Positions 44,357 to 54,061 are shown, counted from the first letter of the stretch. The stretch: 64,000 nucleotides of DNA from Trebonia sp963773105 (GCA_963773105.1 CAVZAA010000001.1:310001-374000); one strand, 5' to 3'. Numbers and translations are program-made. The notes: generated by a model not told the origin, from the letters alone.

Positions 44357-45361
44357 ATGAACATGACAGTCTGGGAATGGTTTGAGCAGCGCTCGTATCA
44401 CCACCGGGACTTTGAGGGTCTCGCGCTATCGACCGACACAAGGGCGGAGCGACCCTCCATAACCCTGATCTTCCCGGCCCGCAACGTCGCTGGCACGATC
44501 GGTTCCATCCTCACCACCGTCGCGGGCCTGCAGGCCAGGACCGGGCTCCTCGACCAGGTAATCGTCGTCGACGCCGATTCCCCCGACGGCACCGCGGACA
44601 TCGCCCGCGCCCACGGTGCCGAGGTCTTCTCCGAGAACGAGCTCCTGACCGGCTACGGCCCCGCGCAGGGCAAGGGCGACGCGATGTGGCGCGCGCTGTC
44701 CGCCGCGCGGGGCGACATCGTCATGTTCGCCGACGCCGACACCACCGATTTCGAGGAGCACTTCGTCTACGGCACCCTCGGCCCGCTCCTGGCGGACCCC
44801 GACATCCAGTTCGTCAAGGCCGCCTACCGGCGTCCGTTCAAGCAGGGCGAGGAGCAGATACCCGACGGCGGCGGCCGGGTCACCGAGCTGATGGCCAAGC
44901 CGCTACTCAACCTCTTCTACCCCGAGCTCGCGGGGTTCGTGCAGCCGCTCGCGGGCGAGTTCGCCGCCCGTCGGGACCTGCTCGCCAACGTGCCGTTCTT
45001 CACCGGCTACGGGGTGGAGATCGGCATGGTGATCGACGTCTACCAGCAGGTCGGCCTGGAGGCCATGGCCCAGGTCGACCTCGGCACCAGGCAGAACCGG
45101 CACCAGCCGCTGGCCAGCCTGACCCGCATGTCCTCGGTCGTGCTCAGGACCGTGGCCGCGCGCGAGGGCCTGGCCGCGAGCCTGGACGGCGACGGCCTGG
45201 GGACGGAGCCCGACCTCTGGGAACTCCGCCAGCCGGACACCTACCTGCACGCGGTCGGGACCGTCGACGGTCTCCGGCTCGACGAGCACCTGAGCGAGCT
45301 GGTCGAGCGCCCGCCGCTGGCCCGGCTGACCGGCGGCAGCACGCTCAGCGCCACCGCCTAG
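44357..45361 (+). CDS. gpgS: glucosyl-3-phosphoglycerate synthase
   Basis: A 334-residue GT-A, GT81-type glycosyltransferase that makes glucosyl-3-phosphoglycerate from an NDP-glucose and 3-phosphoglycerate, the first step to glucosylglycerate and, in mycobacteria, methylglucose lipopolysaccharides. The N-terminus VWEWFEQRSYHHRDF, the nucleotide-binding ITLIFPARNVAGTIG, the metal motif MFADADTTDF and PFFTGYGVEIGM are all typical. ATG 44357 or ATG 44363 could be the start, both with weak ribosome sites. A large hairpin follows the stop. Confidence 0.93.
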   Translation: MNMTVWEWFEQRSYHHRDFEGLALSTDTRAERPSITLIFPARNVAGTIGSILTTVAGLQARTGLLDQVIVVDADSPDGTADIARAHGAEVFSENELLTGYGPAQGKGDAMWRALSAARGDIVMFADADTTDFEEHFVYGTLGPLLADPDIQFVKAAYRRPFKQGEEQIPDGGGRVTELMAKPLLNLFYPELAGFVQPLAGEFAARRDLLANVPFFTGYGVEIGMVIDVYQQVGLEAMAQVDLGTRQNRHQPLASLTRMSSVVLRTVAAREGLAASLDGDGLGTEPDLWELRQPDTYLHAVGTVDGLRLDEHLSELVERPPLARLTGGSTLSATA

Positions 45362-45382
45362 CGCAGCGTCGCGCGCTGACGT

Positions 45383-45416
45383 CGGCCCCCGCGGCCAAAG
45401 AGGGCCGCGGGGGCCG
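45383..45416. terminator. terminator-like hairpin after gpgS
   Basis: CGGCCCCCGCGGCC pairs with GGCCGCGGGGGCCG (14 bp, 6-nt loop), 21 bp after the stop. It is followed by A instead of T on the plus strand, so it is not a textbook intrinsic terminator. Confidence 0.6.
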
Positions 45417-45519
45417 AAAAAACTACGGCCGGAATCTGTGTTGCCGCGCAATGACATCAGCAGCAGAATTCGCATGATGTGAGCAGGGGTAGGGGCTCGG
45501 CGGCAAGGAAGGCACTGGC

Positions 45520-47118
45520 ATGGCAGCCGGAGGCGCAAGCACAGAGTTCGACCACATCATCGTCGGCGCGGGATCGGCCGGCTGCGTGATCGCGCGCCGC
45601 CTGGTCGACGCGGGCCGCTCGGTCGCGCTGGTCGAGGCGGGCGGCCCCGACTACAACCCGGCGATCCACCAGCCTAACCGCTCCTGGGAGCTGTGGAACT
45701 CGCCCGAGGACTGGGCCTACACGACCGAGCCGCAGCGGCACTCGCTCAAGACCAGCGTCTTCTGGCCGCGGGGGAAGGTACTCGGCGGGTCGAGCGCGCT
45801 CAACGGCATGATCTACATCCGCGGCGCCAGCGCGGACTTCGACAACTGGGCCTACAACGGCGCCCTCGGCTGGTCCTACCAGGACGTCCTGCCGTACTTC
45901 AAGCGATCAGAGGACTTCGAGGACGGCCCCGGCGAGTACCACGGCGTCGGCGGCCCGCTCCCCGTCACCAGGATCAAGGAGCCCAACCCGGTCACGCTCG
46001 CGATGATCGAGGCGGCGGTCGAACGCGGCGTACCGCACAACCACGACCCCAACGGCGACTCGATCATGGGCGTCGGCCTCACCCACATGACGGTCAGGAA
46101 CGGCCGCCGGATGTCCACCTGGACCGCGTTCATCGAGCCGATCGTGGACAGCCCGCTGCTCACGGTCATCACCGGGTCTCAGGTCGCGAACCTGGTGGTC
46201 GACGACGGCGGCCGGGCGGTCGGAGTCCGCCTGTCCCGCCCCGGCCTGGTCTACGCGCATCGAACCGACCCGTCCGACTCCGCGCCGCACCCTGACCTGG
46301 CCCCGTGGCCGGCCACCGAGCTGCGCTGCGCGGGGGACGTGATCGTCTGCGGCGGCGTGATCGGCTCGCCCCAGCTGCTGCTGCTGTCCGGCATCGGCCC
46401 GGCCGACGACCTGCGCGCGCTCGGCATCGACGTCCGCGCCGACCTGCCCGGGGTCGGCGCCAACCTGCACGACCACGCGCTGGCGACCGTGCTGTACCAG
46501 TCATCGCAGAAGATCCCCGAGGGCAAGGCCAACAACCTGGAGGCGCACTTCTTCGCCGCCAGCGACCCGGGGATGCCCGCGCCGGACCTGCAGCCGCTGA
46601 TGTCGCACTTCCCGATGCCGGTCGAGGGGTACCCGCAGCCGGCCTACGGCGACGGCTACGCGATCGTGGCGGGCATCATCCGCCCGCTCAGCCGAGGCCG
46701 TCTGTGGCTCCGGTCGGCCGACCCGACCGACCACCCGGCGATGGATCCCCGGTACCTGTCCGAGCCCGCCGACGTGCAGGCGCTGCTGGCCAGCCTCAGG
46801 CTCTCGCGCGAGGTCGGCCAGGCGCAGGCGCTCAAGGACTGGCGGGCCCGCGAGATCGCCCCCGGTCCGGACGTCCGCACCGATGAGGAGCTCCTCGAGT
46901 ACGGGATGCGCAACCTGATCACGTACCACCACCAGGTGGGCACCTGCAAGATGGGCATCGACTCGATGGCCGTGACCAGCCCGGACCTCCGCGTCGGGGG
47001 GATTGCCGGGCTCCGCGTAGCCGACGCCTCGGTGATGCCCGCCGTCACCTCGGGCAACACCAACGCCCCCACGATCATGATCGCCGAACGCTGCGCCGAC
47101 TTCCTGCTCGCCGACTGA
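45520..47118 (+). CDS. GMC-family FAD oxidoreductase (choline dehydrogenase-like)
   Basis: A 532-residue glucose-methanol-choline oxidoreductase. The FAD motif IIVGAGSAGCVIARRLVDAG is at the N-terminus. The signature WPRGKVLGGSSALNGMIYIR follows, then ELRCAGDVIVCGGVIGSPQL in the middle. The catalytic region is HHQVGTCKMG (His-His), with VMPAVTSGNTNAPTIMIAER at the end. It oxidises a primary or secondary alcohol, but the substrate is not predictable. GGAAGG precedes the ATG. It is convergent with the phosphoesterase gene, with 22 bp between the stops. Confidence 0.94.
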   Translation: MAAGGASTEFDHIIVGAGSAGCVIARRLVDAGRSVALVEAGGPDYNPAIHQPNRSWELWNSPEDWAYTTEPQRHSLKTSVFWPRGKVLGGSSALNGMIYIRGASADFDNWAYNGALGWSYQDVLPYFKRSEDFEDGPGEYHGVGGPLPVTRIKEPNPVTLAMIEAAVERGVPHNHDPNGDSIMGVGLTHMTVRNGRRMSTWTAFIEPIVDSPLLTVITGSQVANLVVDDGGRAVGVRLSRPGLVYAHRTDPSDSAPHPDLAPWPATELRCAGDVIVCGGVIGSPQLLLLSGIGPADDLRALGIDVRADLPGVGANLHDHALATVLYQSSQKIPEGKANNLEAHFFAASDPGMPAPDLQPLMSHFPMPVEGYPQPAYGDGYAIVAGIIRPLSRGRLWLRSADPTDHPAMDPRYLSEPADVQALLASLRLSREVGQAQALKDWRAREIAPGPDVRTDEELLEYGMRNLITYHHQVGTCKMGIDSMAVTSPDLRVGGIAGLRVADASVMPAVTSGNTNAPTIMIAERCADFLLAD

Positions 47119-47140
47119 CGGGCACCGAAGGGCGCTGGCG

Positions 47141-48583
47141 TTACGACGGCCGGAACGGGCCGGCCTTGGCCTCGGGCAGCAGCGGCGGGGTCAGGAAGGC
47201 GGGCGGGGCGGTCAGGTCGAGGGCGCCAAGCGGCGAGACGGCGGCCGCGTCGCGGTGCGTGAGCGGTGGCAGGTTCCACTTCTCCTCGATGAGCTTGAGC
47301 ACCGAGGTGTGGTCGAGCACGTCGCTGAGCACGAAATCGGGCCGCGCGTAGGGAGAGACGATCACCGCGGGCACCCGGAACCCGTACTTCTCGTAGGTCA
47401 CCGGGCCGTCGTCGGCGTTCTTCAGCGCCTTGAGCGACTTCGGCGCCAGAATCTCCATCAGCCGCCGCGTCCATCCGTTCGAGAGCTGCCAGTTCCGGGC
47501 CGGCACGCCGTCCGGCGCGACCGCGTCCGGCGGCGGCACGTGATCGTAGTAGCCGCCGTGTTCGTCGTAGATCCACAGCAGCAGGGTCGACTCCCAGGCG
47601 GGCCCGTTCATCACCGCGTTGATCACCGCGCCCGCGAAGGACTCGCCCAGGCTGATGTCCTGCGGGTTCTCCTCCGAGTAGGCGCCGAAGTCCGGGTCCA
47701 CGATGGACACCGACGGCAGCGTCCCCGCCGCCGCGTCGGCGAAGAACCGCGGCGTGGTCCGCAGGTGCCGCACGCACCGCGCGAGCCCCAGCGGGTAGAG
47801 GTCGGCGGTGAACGACTTGTTGCCGCGCACCGCGTTGGTCACCCCCGGCAGCCATCGGCCGAGCGACGCGAGCCGCCGCAGCGCGACGAGGCCGGGCGCG
47901 CCCAGCAGCCGCTTGAGCACCACCGAGGCCCGGTTCACGTTGTGGTAGTTCGCCCAGGAGATGCCGTGGGTGGTCAATGCGTCGAAGATCGTCCCCGCCT
48001 CCGGGTAGTCCACCAGGTCCCACGGCAGATCGTCGACCAGGCCGTGCGCGGTGCCGGCGATCAGGAACCGCCGGTTCGGGAACGTCGGCCCCAGGCAGGA
48101 GCAGAACCACCGGTCCGCCACCGGGAAGGTGCGGGCGAGCGCGTGGTAAAACGGCAGCTCGTCTTCGGTCCAGTAGCCCATCGGAACGGCCGGATCGCCC
48201 CCCGGGATCGTTTGCCACACCCCGGTCGCGAACCCCCCGCAGCTGGCATTCGCGTACGAGATGTGGCTGGCGTTCCAGGTCTGGGTCGGGTTGCCGGGGA
48301 ACTGGACGGTGGACGTCAGGTGGTGGGCGGCGACCCGCTGGCCGTTGGGAAGCACGTTGGCGCAGTCCGGGGCGCCGTCGGGGCCGGTTGGCAGCCCGTC
48401 GCCCCGGCCGGCCAGCGTGCCCAGGTAATTGTCGTAGGAGTGATTCTCCATCATCAGCACCACGATGTGCTTGATCTGCGGTATCAGGTCGGCGCCGGCC
48501 GGCTGGTCGGGGCGCGGCCGCTCGGCCGGTCCGGGTTGCAGGGCATGGCCGGAAATCTCCCGTTGCTCCAGACGGTCCCACAT
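47141..48583 (-). CDS. phospholipase C / acid phosphatase-like phosphoesterase
   Basis: A phosphoesterase-family (alkaline-phosphatase superfamily) protein of about 480 residues. Key parts are HIVVLMMENHSYDNYLGTLA near the N-terminus, VSIVDPDFGAYSEENPQD, LLLWIYDEHGGYYDHVPPP and VPAVIVSPYARPDFV, the metal- and phosphate-site regions of bacterial phospholipase C. I chose ATG 48583 since GGGGAAGG lies 9 bp upstream. In-frame ATGs at 48625 and 48643 are weaker. No signal peptide is visible, which is unusual for secreted PlcC-type enzymes, so it may act inside the cell. Confidence 0.88.
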   Translation of the reverse strand: MWDRLEQREISGHALQPGPAERPRPDQPAGADLIPQIKHIVVLMMENHSYDNYLGTLAGRGDGLPTGPDGAPDCANVLPNGQRVAAHHLTSTVQFPGNPTQTWNASHISYANASCGGFATGVWQTIPGGDPAVPMGYWTEDELPFYHALARTFPVADRWFCSCLGPTFPNRRFLIAGTAHGLVDDLPWDLVDYPEAGTIFDALTTHGISWANYHNVNRASVVLKRLLGAPGLVALRRLASLGRWLPGVTNAVRGNKSFTADLYPLGLARCVRHLRTTPRFFADAAAGTLPSVSIVDPDFGAYSEENPQDISLGESFAGAVINAVMNGPAWESTLLLWIYDEHGGYYDHVPPPDAVAPDGVPARNWQLSNGWTRRLMEILAPKSLKALKNADDGPVTYEKYGFRVPAVIVSPYARPDFVLSDVLDHTSVLKLIEEKWNLPPLTHRDAAAVSPLGALDLTAPPAFLTPPLLPEAKAGPFRPS

Positions 48584-48706
48584 GTGGATCTGCCTTCCCC
48601 GATCGGCATCCTTCGCGCGAATCATGTCATTAAGCCGCCACAAAAGGCCAAAAAATCAACAGCATTTCGCTTCGAACGGACCGTGGCGCTGCCCCCGGGC
48701 AAACGA

Positions 48707-48739
48707 GGGACCGCCGCGGCCGGTGAGCCGGGCGGTCCC
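48707..48739. terminator. hairpin terminator between the HAF-repeat and phosphoesterase genes
   Basis: GGGACCGCC and GGCGGTCCC form a 9-bp stem with partial extension on both sides, 24 bp past the stop of the minus-strand HAF gene. Confidence 0.6.
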
Positions 48740-48762
48740 GTTCGCCGCGCTTAGCGTCAGAT

Positions 48763-49857
48763 CTAGTTGTGGGCGGGGGTGGCCAGCAGCCCGTCGGTGT
48801 TGCCCGCCGCGTCCACGTAGAAGCCGACCAGGTCGCCGGCGTCGTTCACGCCGTTGATCGTGGTGGCGCCGATGCCGTGCGGGTCGTCGACGGAGGCGAA
48901 GCCGCCGCCCGGGGTCCAGGTGAAGCCGTGCATGGCGTCGCCGGAGCCGGTGCCGTCGGTGTAGGCGCCGACCACCTCGTCGCGGTCATTGACGCCGAAC
49001 GCCTGGGTGGCCGACGCGCCCGGGTAGTCGAGGGTCAGGAACTTTCCGTGCTTGCGGGCGAGGAACGCGTCGGTGGTGCCGTTCCGGTCGACGTAGAACC
49101 CGGCGACGTCGCCGTGGTTGTTGATCGCGGCCGCGGTCAGGCTCGGTCCGGCCGTTCCGCTCGGGTAGCCCGGCACCAGCACCCGGCTGAACTGCTTGGT
49201 GTTGATGTTGTAGGTGTAGCCGCGGTTGTTGCCCTGACCGTTGGTGTAGAAGCCGACCGCGATGTCGTGGTCGTTGAGGCCGAGCAGCTGGTCGACCGGC
49301 GGGCTGGCGTTGTCGCCGGTCGGGAACTGCACCGTGTGGAACTTGTGGCCGTTGAGCTCGTAGAAACCGAAGTTGTTGTTGACCATGTTGGTGGTATTCA
49401 TGGATGACCAGAACCCGACCGTGTCACCCTTGTCGTTCAGCCCGGTGACCTGAGTCTGCACCGAGCCGGGGAAGTTCTCGTTGGCGTAATAGGGCTGGCC
49501 GTAGCGCAGCAAGAGCCGGTACCCCTTGTTCGGGTGGTCGGCCGCGCCGGAGCCGAAGTACCCGGCGATCACGCCGCCGTTGTTGATGCCCAGCAGCTGG
49601 TTGAACGTCACGTCAGCGGCGTTGTCGATCGTGCTGAAGCGGTAGGCCCGCTGGCCCGCCATCTGCGTCTGCAGCGCGATCGTTGTGGTGGTCGACGTCC
49701 CGATTGCCGTGGGCGTGGCGGTCGCGGTCGGCGTCATCGCGGCCTGCGCCGGAGCGGAGCCTGCCATCGTCGCGAGCGCAGCCCCCGCGATGGCGAATCC
49801 CCCGACTGCCATCGCCGTCACCGCGATCAGCGACTTGCTGTTTCTGATGTTCCTCAT
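48763..49857 (-). CDS. secreted HAF-repeat protein (copy 1)
   Basis: A 364-residue exported protein. A signal peptide (about 1-38, ending AGSAPAQAA) is followed by about seven repeats in the style of extracellular HAF repeats, each built on a core such as NQLLGINNGGVIAGYFGSG, VTGLNDKGDTVGFWSS, LLGLNDHDIAVGFYTNG, AINNHGDVAGFYVDRNGTTD, GVNDRDEVVGAYTDGTG and GVNDAGDLVGFYVDAAGNTD. These are predicted beta-propeller blades. Function is unknown. It is divergent from the big regulator at 50197 and is a paralogue of the four copies at 54-59 kb. Confidence 0.88.
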   Translation of the reverse strand: MRNIRNSKSLIAVTAMAVGGFAIAGAALATMAGSAPAQAAMTPTATATPTAIGTSTTTTIALQTQMAGQRAYRFSTIDNAADVTFNQLLGINNGGVIAGYFGSGAADHPNKGYRLLLRYGQPYYANENFPGSVQTQVTGLNDKGDTVGFWSSMNTTNMVNNNFGFYELNGHKFHTVQFPTGDNASPPVDQLLGLNDHDIAVGFYTNGQGNNRGYTYNINTKQFSRVLVPGYPSGTAGPSLTAAAINNHGDVAGFYVDRNGTTDAFLARKHGKFLTLDYPGASATQAFGVNDRDEVVGAYTDGTGSGDAMHGFTWTPGGGFASVDDPHGIGATTINGVNDAGDLVGFYVDAAGNTDGLLATPAHN

Positions 49858-50196
49858 TGGACTATCCCTCTCCAGTGGAATCAGCGCCGGATGCCCCTGT
49901 TGACCCGGCTCTGCGCGTCCGGTGCGTGCTGCGGTGCCCCGTACGTCGCAGTGAACGGGCGCGTCCTGCGACCGGTTCGAAGCACCGGGGGAACGACCGG
50001 GGGGCGGTTCTTGGGTTACCGGGGGATGTTCAGTGGGAAGAAAGTCCGCAACATCACGATCAGCCAGATATCTCCCGTATTCCGCACCAACCGAGAATTG
50101 ACTACCTTCGGTAATAGGCACTTCAGGTCGATCGGCAGTCGGCGGCAGCCTGCGGGTCGGCCGCCCGAGCACTAGCAGAGCGGACGGGCTCACCAG
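49858..50196. other. 339-bp divergent control region
   Basis: The gap between HAF copy 1 (minus) and the regulator (plus) holds an A/T-richer stretch around 50040-50130 with a TTGACT word at 50098-50103. No gene is supported. If the regulator acts locally, its site is probably here. Confidence 0.4.
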
Positions 50197-53100
50197 ATGG
50201 CAGCGCTGACCTCCGGACGGCTTCCCGTGCGGCTGACGCCGCTCGTCGGCCGCGACGTGGAGCTGGCCGCGATCACCACCGCGGCGGGACAGAGCAGGCT
50301 GCTCACGCTCACCGGTCCCGGCGGCACCGGCAAGACGCGGCTGGCGCTCGCGGCGGCGGCCGCGCTGGCGGCCGGCACCGAGGCCGACGGCGCGGTCGAC
50401 GTCGCCTGGGTCGAGCTCGCGCCGCTCTACGACGCGCAGGTCGTCGCCCAGACCGTGGCGGCCGGACTCGGGGTGCCGGAGACGCCCGGCACGGACCCGG
50501 CGGAGGCCATCAGCGCCCATCTGAACGCCTCGCGTGCGGGCGCCCACCGCGACCAGCGGGTGCTGATCGTGCTTGACAACTGCGAGCACCTGGCCGCAGC
50601 GGTCGCCGCCCTCACCGAGTACCTGCTGGCCGAGTGCCCCGCGCTGTCGGTCCTCGCCACCAGCCGCGAGCCGCTCGGGGTGGAAGGCGAGCGGTCCTGG
50701 CCGGTGCCGCCGCTCGAGCAGCCGCAGGCGGTTCAGCTCTTCGGTGACCGGGCGCGGCTGGTCGCACCTGGCTTCGCGATCACCGACGCCAACAAGGCCA
50801 AGGTGGACGAGCTGTGCGGCAAGCTGGACGGCCTGCCCCTCGCGATCGAGCTGGCCGCCGCCCGGATGCGCATCCTCTCGGTGAAACAGCTGGTCGACCG
50901 CCTTGACGACATGTTCGGCGTACTCAAGGGCGGCACCAGGTCAGCTCCGGAAAGGCACCAGGCGCTGCGCAAGACGCTCGACTGGTCTCACGACCTGCTC
51001 ACCGCGGAGGAGCGGATCGTGTTCCGCCGCCTGGCGGTGTTCGTCGGCGGGTTCGAGCTCGGCGCCGCCGAAGCCGTCGCGTCCTTCGGCGACATCAAGC
51101 CCGCCCAGGTGCTGGACCTCGTCGCCCGGCTGGCCGACAAGTCGCTGCTGCGAGCGGACCACGAGCACGAGCGCTATCACATGCTGGCCACGATCCACGA
51201 GTACGCCGCCGAACGGCTGGCAGAAGCAGGCGAGGGCGACCAGGCTCGCCGCGCCCACCTGGCCTATTACACCGAGATGGCCGAGCGGGCGGGCGCCCGG
51301 CTGGAGCTCGAGCACGCGGCCGCGGCCGCGCTCGAAGCCGAGCTTGACGGTCTTGACGCCGAGCGCGCCAACCTCCGCGCGGCCACCGACCACGCCCGGG
51401 AGAGCGGAGACGCCCTCGCCGCGCTGAAGATCGTCGGCCAGCTCGGCAAGTACGCCTATCTCCGCGGCCACTACAACGAGATCCGGCAGTGGATGGACCT
51501 GGCGGTGGCGGCCGGCCCGGCCGCGCCGCCGCAGCTGCGAGCCCGGGCGCTGTACGGCAGCGGCCGGCTCGCGCAGCTCCAGTGCGACTACGAGCCGGCC
51601 GTGCGGCGGCTCGACGCGGCCCTGCTGCTCTACCGCGAACTCGGCGACTCCGCCGGGATGGCGTCCTGCCTGCAGGCGCTCGGCAGCGTCGCGCGCGAGC
51701 AGGGCAGGTACGTTCGGTCGGCGCAGCTGCACGCGGAGGGCCTCGAGCTGGCCAAGGGCGGGGCGGATGAGCGGGCGCAGGCAAGCGCGCGCAGCTACCT
51801 CGGGTTCGTCTCCTGGCTGCACGGTGATTTCGAGACGGCGGTCGCGCAGTGCACCGACGCGCTGGCGCTGTTCCGCGCGCTCGGCGACGTCGAGGGGACC
51901 GCGTGGTCGCTGATCAGCCTGGGTGTGGTCGCCCGCTACCGCGGTGACCATGACCGGTCGGCGGCGTTGCTGGCCGAGTCGCTCGAGCTGTCCCGCTCGA
52001 TCGGGTTTCGCGAGGGCATCGCCTGGTGCGAGGAGCAGCTCGGCCTGCTCGAGCTGGCGGCGGGCGACGTCGCCCAGGCGCGCGCCCGGCTCCGTGCCAG
52101 CTACGCCGGGCACCGGCAGCTCCGGGACCGGTGGCGGATGGCGAGCGTGCTCGAGGACCTGGCGGCGGCCGAGCTGGCGTCGGCCGCCGGCCAGGCCGCC
52201 GCCGGTCAGGTGGCCGGCACTCGGGCCGCGTACCTGCTCGGCGTCGCGCAGGCGATGCGGGAGGCGATCGGCACCGTGCTCGCGCCGTGCGAGCGCCCCG
52301 GGCACGAACGCGCCGCCGCGGCGGCACGCGCGCTGCTGGGCGAGGCGGCCTTCGAGGCCGCCCGCACGCTCGGCCTGCAGGTGACCGACCCGGGCCGGGC
52401 ACTCGAGGATTCGCCCCCGGGCGAGCAGGAGCACGCCACGCCCGCCACGGGCGCCATGCCGGTGCTAGCCACACTGATCCCGTCGCAGCCGAGCGCATCC
52501 GCTCCCTCAGACCCGGGCGGACCCGCTTCCTCAGACCCGGGCGGACCCGCCCCGTCGCACCCGGGCGCACCCGCCGCGCCGGACCCGAATGCGACGCCCG
52601 CATCGGCCGCGTCTGACCCGAATGCGACGCCCGTACCCGCCGCGTCCGACCCGGGGGCGGCCCCCGCACCGGCCGCCCCGGACCAGGGGGCGGCCCCGCC
52701 GGGCCGTCGCCCGGTCGCCAAGCCGGGCGCACCGCTCACGGTGCGGGCGCTCGGCACGGCCACGGTGGCGGTCGGCGAGGTCATGCTGACCGCTGCCGAC
52801 TGGAGCTACGCTAAGCCCCGCGAGCTGCTGTTCCTGCTGGTCACGTCGCCGCCGCAAACGAGGGAGCAGCTCGGCGCGGCGCTCTGGCCCGAGATCTCGG
52901 GCAAGCAGCTCGGCAACGCGCTGCACACCGCGCTGCGGGAGCTGCGGCGCGCGCTGGGCGACCCCGAGTGGGTTCGCTACGACGGCGGCCGCTACTCGTT
53001 CAACCGCGCGCTGCGGCACCACTGCGACGTGGACGCGTTCGAGTCGGCCCTGGCCGCCGCCAGCCGGGCCCGTCCGGCGGGCGCCGCGCTGCCTGACCTG

Positions 53101-53463
53101 CAGCGCGCGGTCGCCGCGTACGGCGGCGATTTCCTGGCCGGGATGGCGGCGGGGGAGTGGGCGCACGGGCGTCGCGACGAGCTGCGCCGCCGGTTCGAGT
53201 CGGCGCTGCTCGCGACCGGCCGGCTGCACGCGGCGGCCGGGCGGCAGGAGGCGGCGGTGACCGCCTTTCGCCGGGCGATCGAGCACGAGCCGCTGAACGA
53301 GGTGGCGCACCGCGAGCTGATGACCTGCTGGGCGGAGCTCGGCCAGACGGCCCGGGCGGTACGCCACTACGCAGAGCTCACGCAGCTGCTTGCCGACCAG
53401 GTCGGCGTGCGCCCGGCCGCGGAGACGACCGCGCTCTACCAGCGGCTTACGGGTCAGGGCTGA
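50197..53463 (+). CDS. large transcriptional regulator: NB-ARC-like ATPase, TPR, C-terminal SARP/BTAD
   Basis: A 1088-residue STAND-type regulator. Residues about 8-310 form an AfsR-like ATPase (VGRDVELAAITTAAGQ, Walker A TGPGGTGKTRLALAAAA, Walker B VLIVLDNCEHL, ATSREPLGVEGER). About 320-720 is a helical TPR-like region with many Ala/Leu repeats. About 745-840 is a Pro/Ser/Asp/Ala linker with repeats such as ASDPGAAPAPAAPD. About 845-1088 is a winged-helix plus BTAD module (TREQLGAALWPEISGKQLGN, LRRALGDPEWVRYDGGRYSF). In AfsR-type SARPs the DNA-binding part is N-terminal. Here it is C-terminal. It sits between divergent and downstream HAF-repeat genes and is a good candidate to control them. 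Confidence 0.9.
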   Translation: MAALTSGRLPVRLTPLVGRDVELAAITTAAGQSRLLTLTGPGGTGKTRLALAAAAALAAGTEADGAVDVAWVELAPLYDAQVVAQTVAAGLGVPETPGTDPAEAISAHLNASRAGAHRDQRVLIVLDNCEHLAAAVAALTEYLLAECPALSVLATSREPLGVEGERSWPVPPLEQPQAVQLFGDRARLVAPGFAITDANKAKVDELCGKLDGLPLAIELAAARMRILSVKQLVDRLDDMFGVLKGGTRSAPERHQALRKTLDWSHDLLTAEERIVFRRLAVFVGGFELGAAEAVASFGDIKPAQVLDLVARLADKSLLRADHEHERYHMLATIHEYAAERLAEAGEGDQARRAHLAYYTEMAERAGARLELEHAAAAALEAELDGLDAERANLRAATDHARESGDALAALKIVGQLGKYAYLRGHYNEIRQWMDLAVAAGPAAPPQLRARALYGSGRLAQLQCDYEPAVRRLDAALLLYRELGDSAGMASCLQALGSVAREQGRYVRSAQLHAEGLELAKGGADERAQASARSYLGFVSWLHGDFETAVAQCTDALALFRALGDVEGTAWSLISLGVVARYRGDHDRSAALLAESLELSRSIGFREGIAWCEEQLGLLELAAGDVAQARARLRASYAGHRQLRDRWRMASVLEDLAAAELASAAGQAAAGQVAGTRAAYLLGVAQAMREAIGTVLAPCERPGHERAAAAARALLGEAAFEAARTLGLQVTDPGRALEDSPPGEQEHATPATGAMPVLATLIPSQPSASAPSDPGGPASSDPGGPAPSHPGAPAAPDPNATPASAASDPNATPVPAASDPGAAPAPAAPDQGAAPPGRRPVAKPGAPLTVRALGTATVAVGEVMLTAADWSYAKPRELLFLLVTSPPQTREQLGAALWPEISGKQLGNALHTALRELRRALGDPEWVRYDGGRYSFNRALRHHCDVDAFESALAAASRARPAGAALPDLQRAVAAYGGDFLAGMAAGEWAHGRRDELRRRFESALLATGRLHAAAGRQEAAVTAFRRAIEHEPLNEVAHRELMTCWAELGQTARAVRHYAELTQLLADQVGVRPAAETTALYQRLTGQG

Positions 53464-53578
53464 CGCCTCGGCCGTCGGGGCGGCCATGTCCCCCGGTGAT
53501 TCCCCCTGCGTCGTTGCCTTCCCCCTGCCACCTGGTGTCACACTGCTATTCCTTTTGGCTATCCCCTAGGGAGAGAGC

Positions 53579-54019
53579 GTGTCGGACCCGATCAGCCCGC
53601 CGGCCGCTCGATGGCCGTCACAGGCGGCGGAGTTCGTCTCCCTCGCGGTCAGCGACGGCGACCTGGGCGCTGCGATCGCGCAGTACGAGTCGACGGCGGC
53701 GCTGCGGCCGTGGGCCGCCGAGCGGCCCGAGAGCGGATCCGTGCGGCAGACGATGTTGGAGATCATGCAGCTGCGGCTGCCGCTCGACACCCGGCTGATC
53801 GCGGTGCTCCCCGCGGACGGGCTGACGATGCTGGTCTGCGAGCGGCGGATCGACGGGATGGGGCCGGACGGAACCCTGGTCAGGCTGCACGGCGTCGGCT
53901 GCACGGTGGTCAGGCCGCAGCGCGACGGCAGCTGGCGGATCGCGGCGGACGCCTGGCAGCTTTCCGATCACGGCGACCGGCAATTGCCCTTATCTATTTG
54001 CTGCGTCACGGAAGCTTGA
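53579..54019 (+). CDS. SnoaL/DUF4440-like (NTF2-fold) protein
   Basis: A 146-residue small protein. The helical start AAEFVSLAVSDGDLGAAIAQ, the DGTLVRLHGVGCTVVR strands and the ending QRDGSWRIAADAWQLSD match the DUF4440/NTF2 cone fold, which often binds small ligands or acts as an isomerase. The start is GTG 53579 with GGGAGAGAG just upstream. It lies 115 bp after the large regulator and before the HAF array, so it may belong to the same locus. Ligand unknown. Confidence 0.75.
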   Translation: MSDPISPPAARWPSQAAEFVSLAVSDGDLGAAIAQYESTAALRPWAAERPESGSVRQTMLEIMQLRLPLDTRLIAVLPADGLTMLVCERRIDGMGPDGTLVRLHGVGCTVVRPQRDGSWRIAADAWQLSDHGDRQLPLSICCVTEA

Positions 54020-54061
54020 TACGGGCGGGCCCTAATGGGACACCTAGAGGACCCCGTGCTT

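Noticed and set aside
45383..45416. The hairpin after gpgS as a textbook intrinsic terminator
   Set aside because: The run after the stem is A, not T, on the gpgS strand, so I kept it only as terminator-like.
49858..50589. An N-terminal extension of HAF copy 1 running back over the regulator gene
   Set aside because: The signal peptide starts at 49857, and the extension is antisense to the well-supported ATPase domain.
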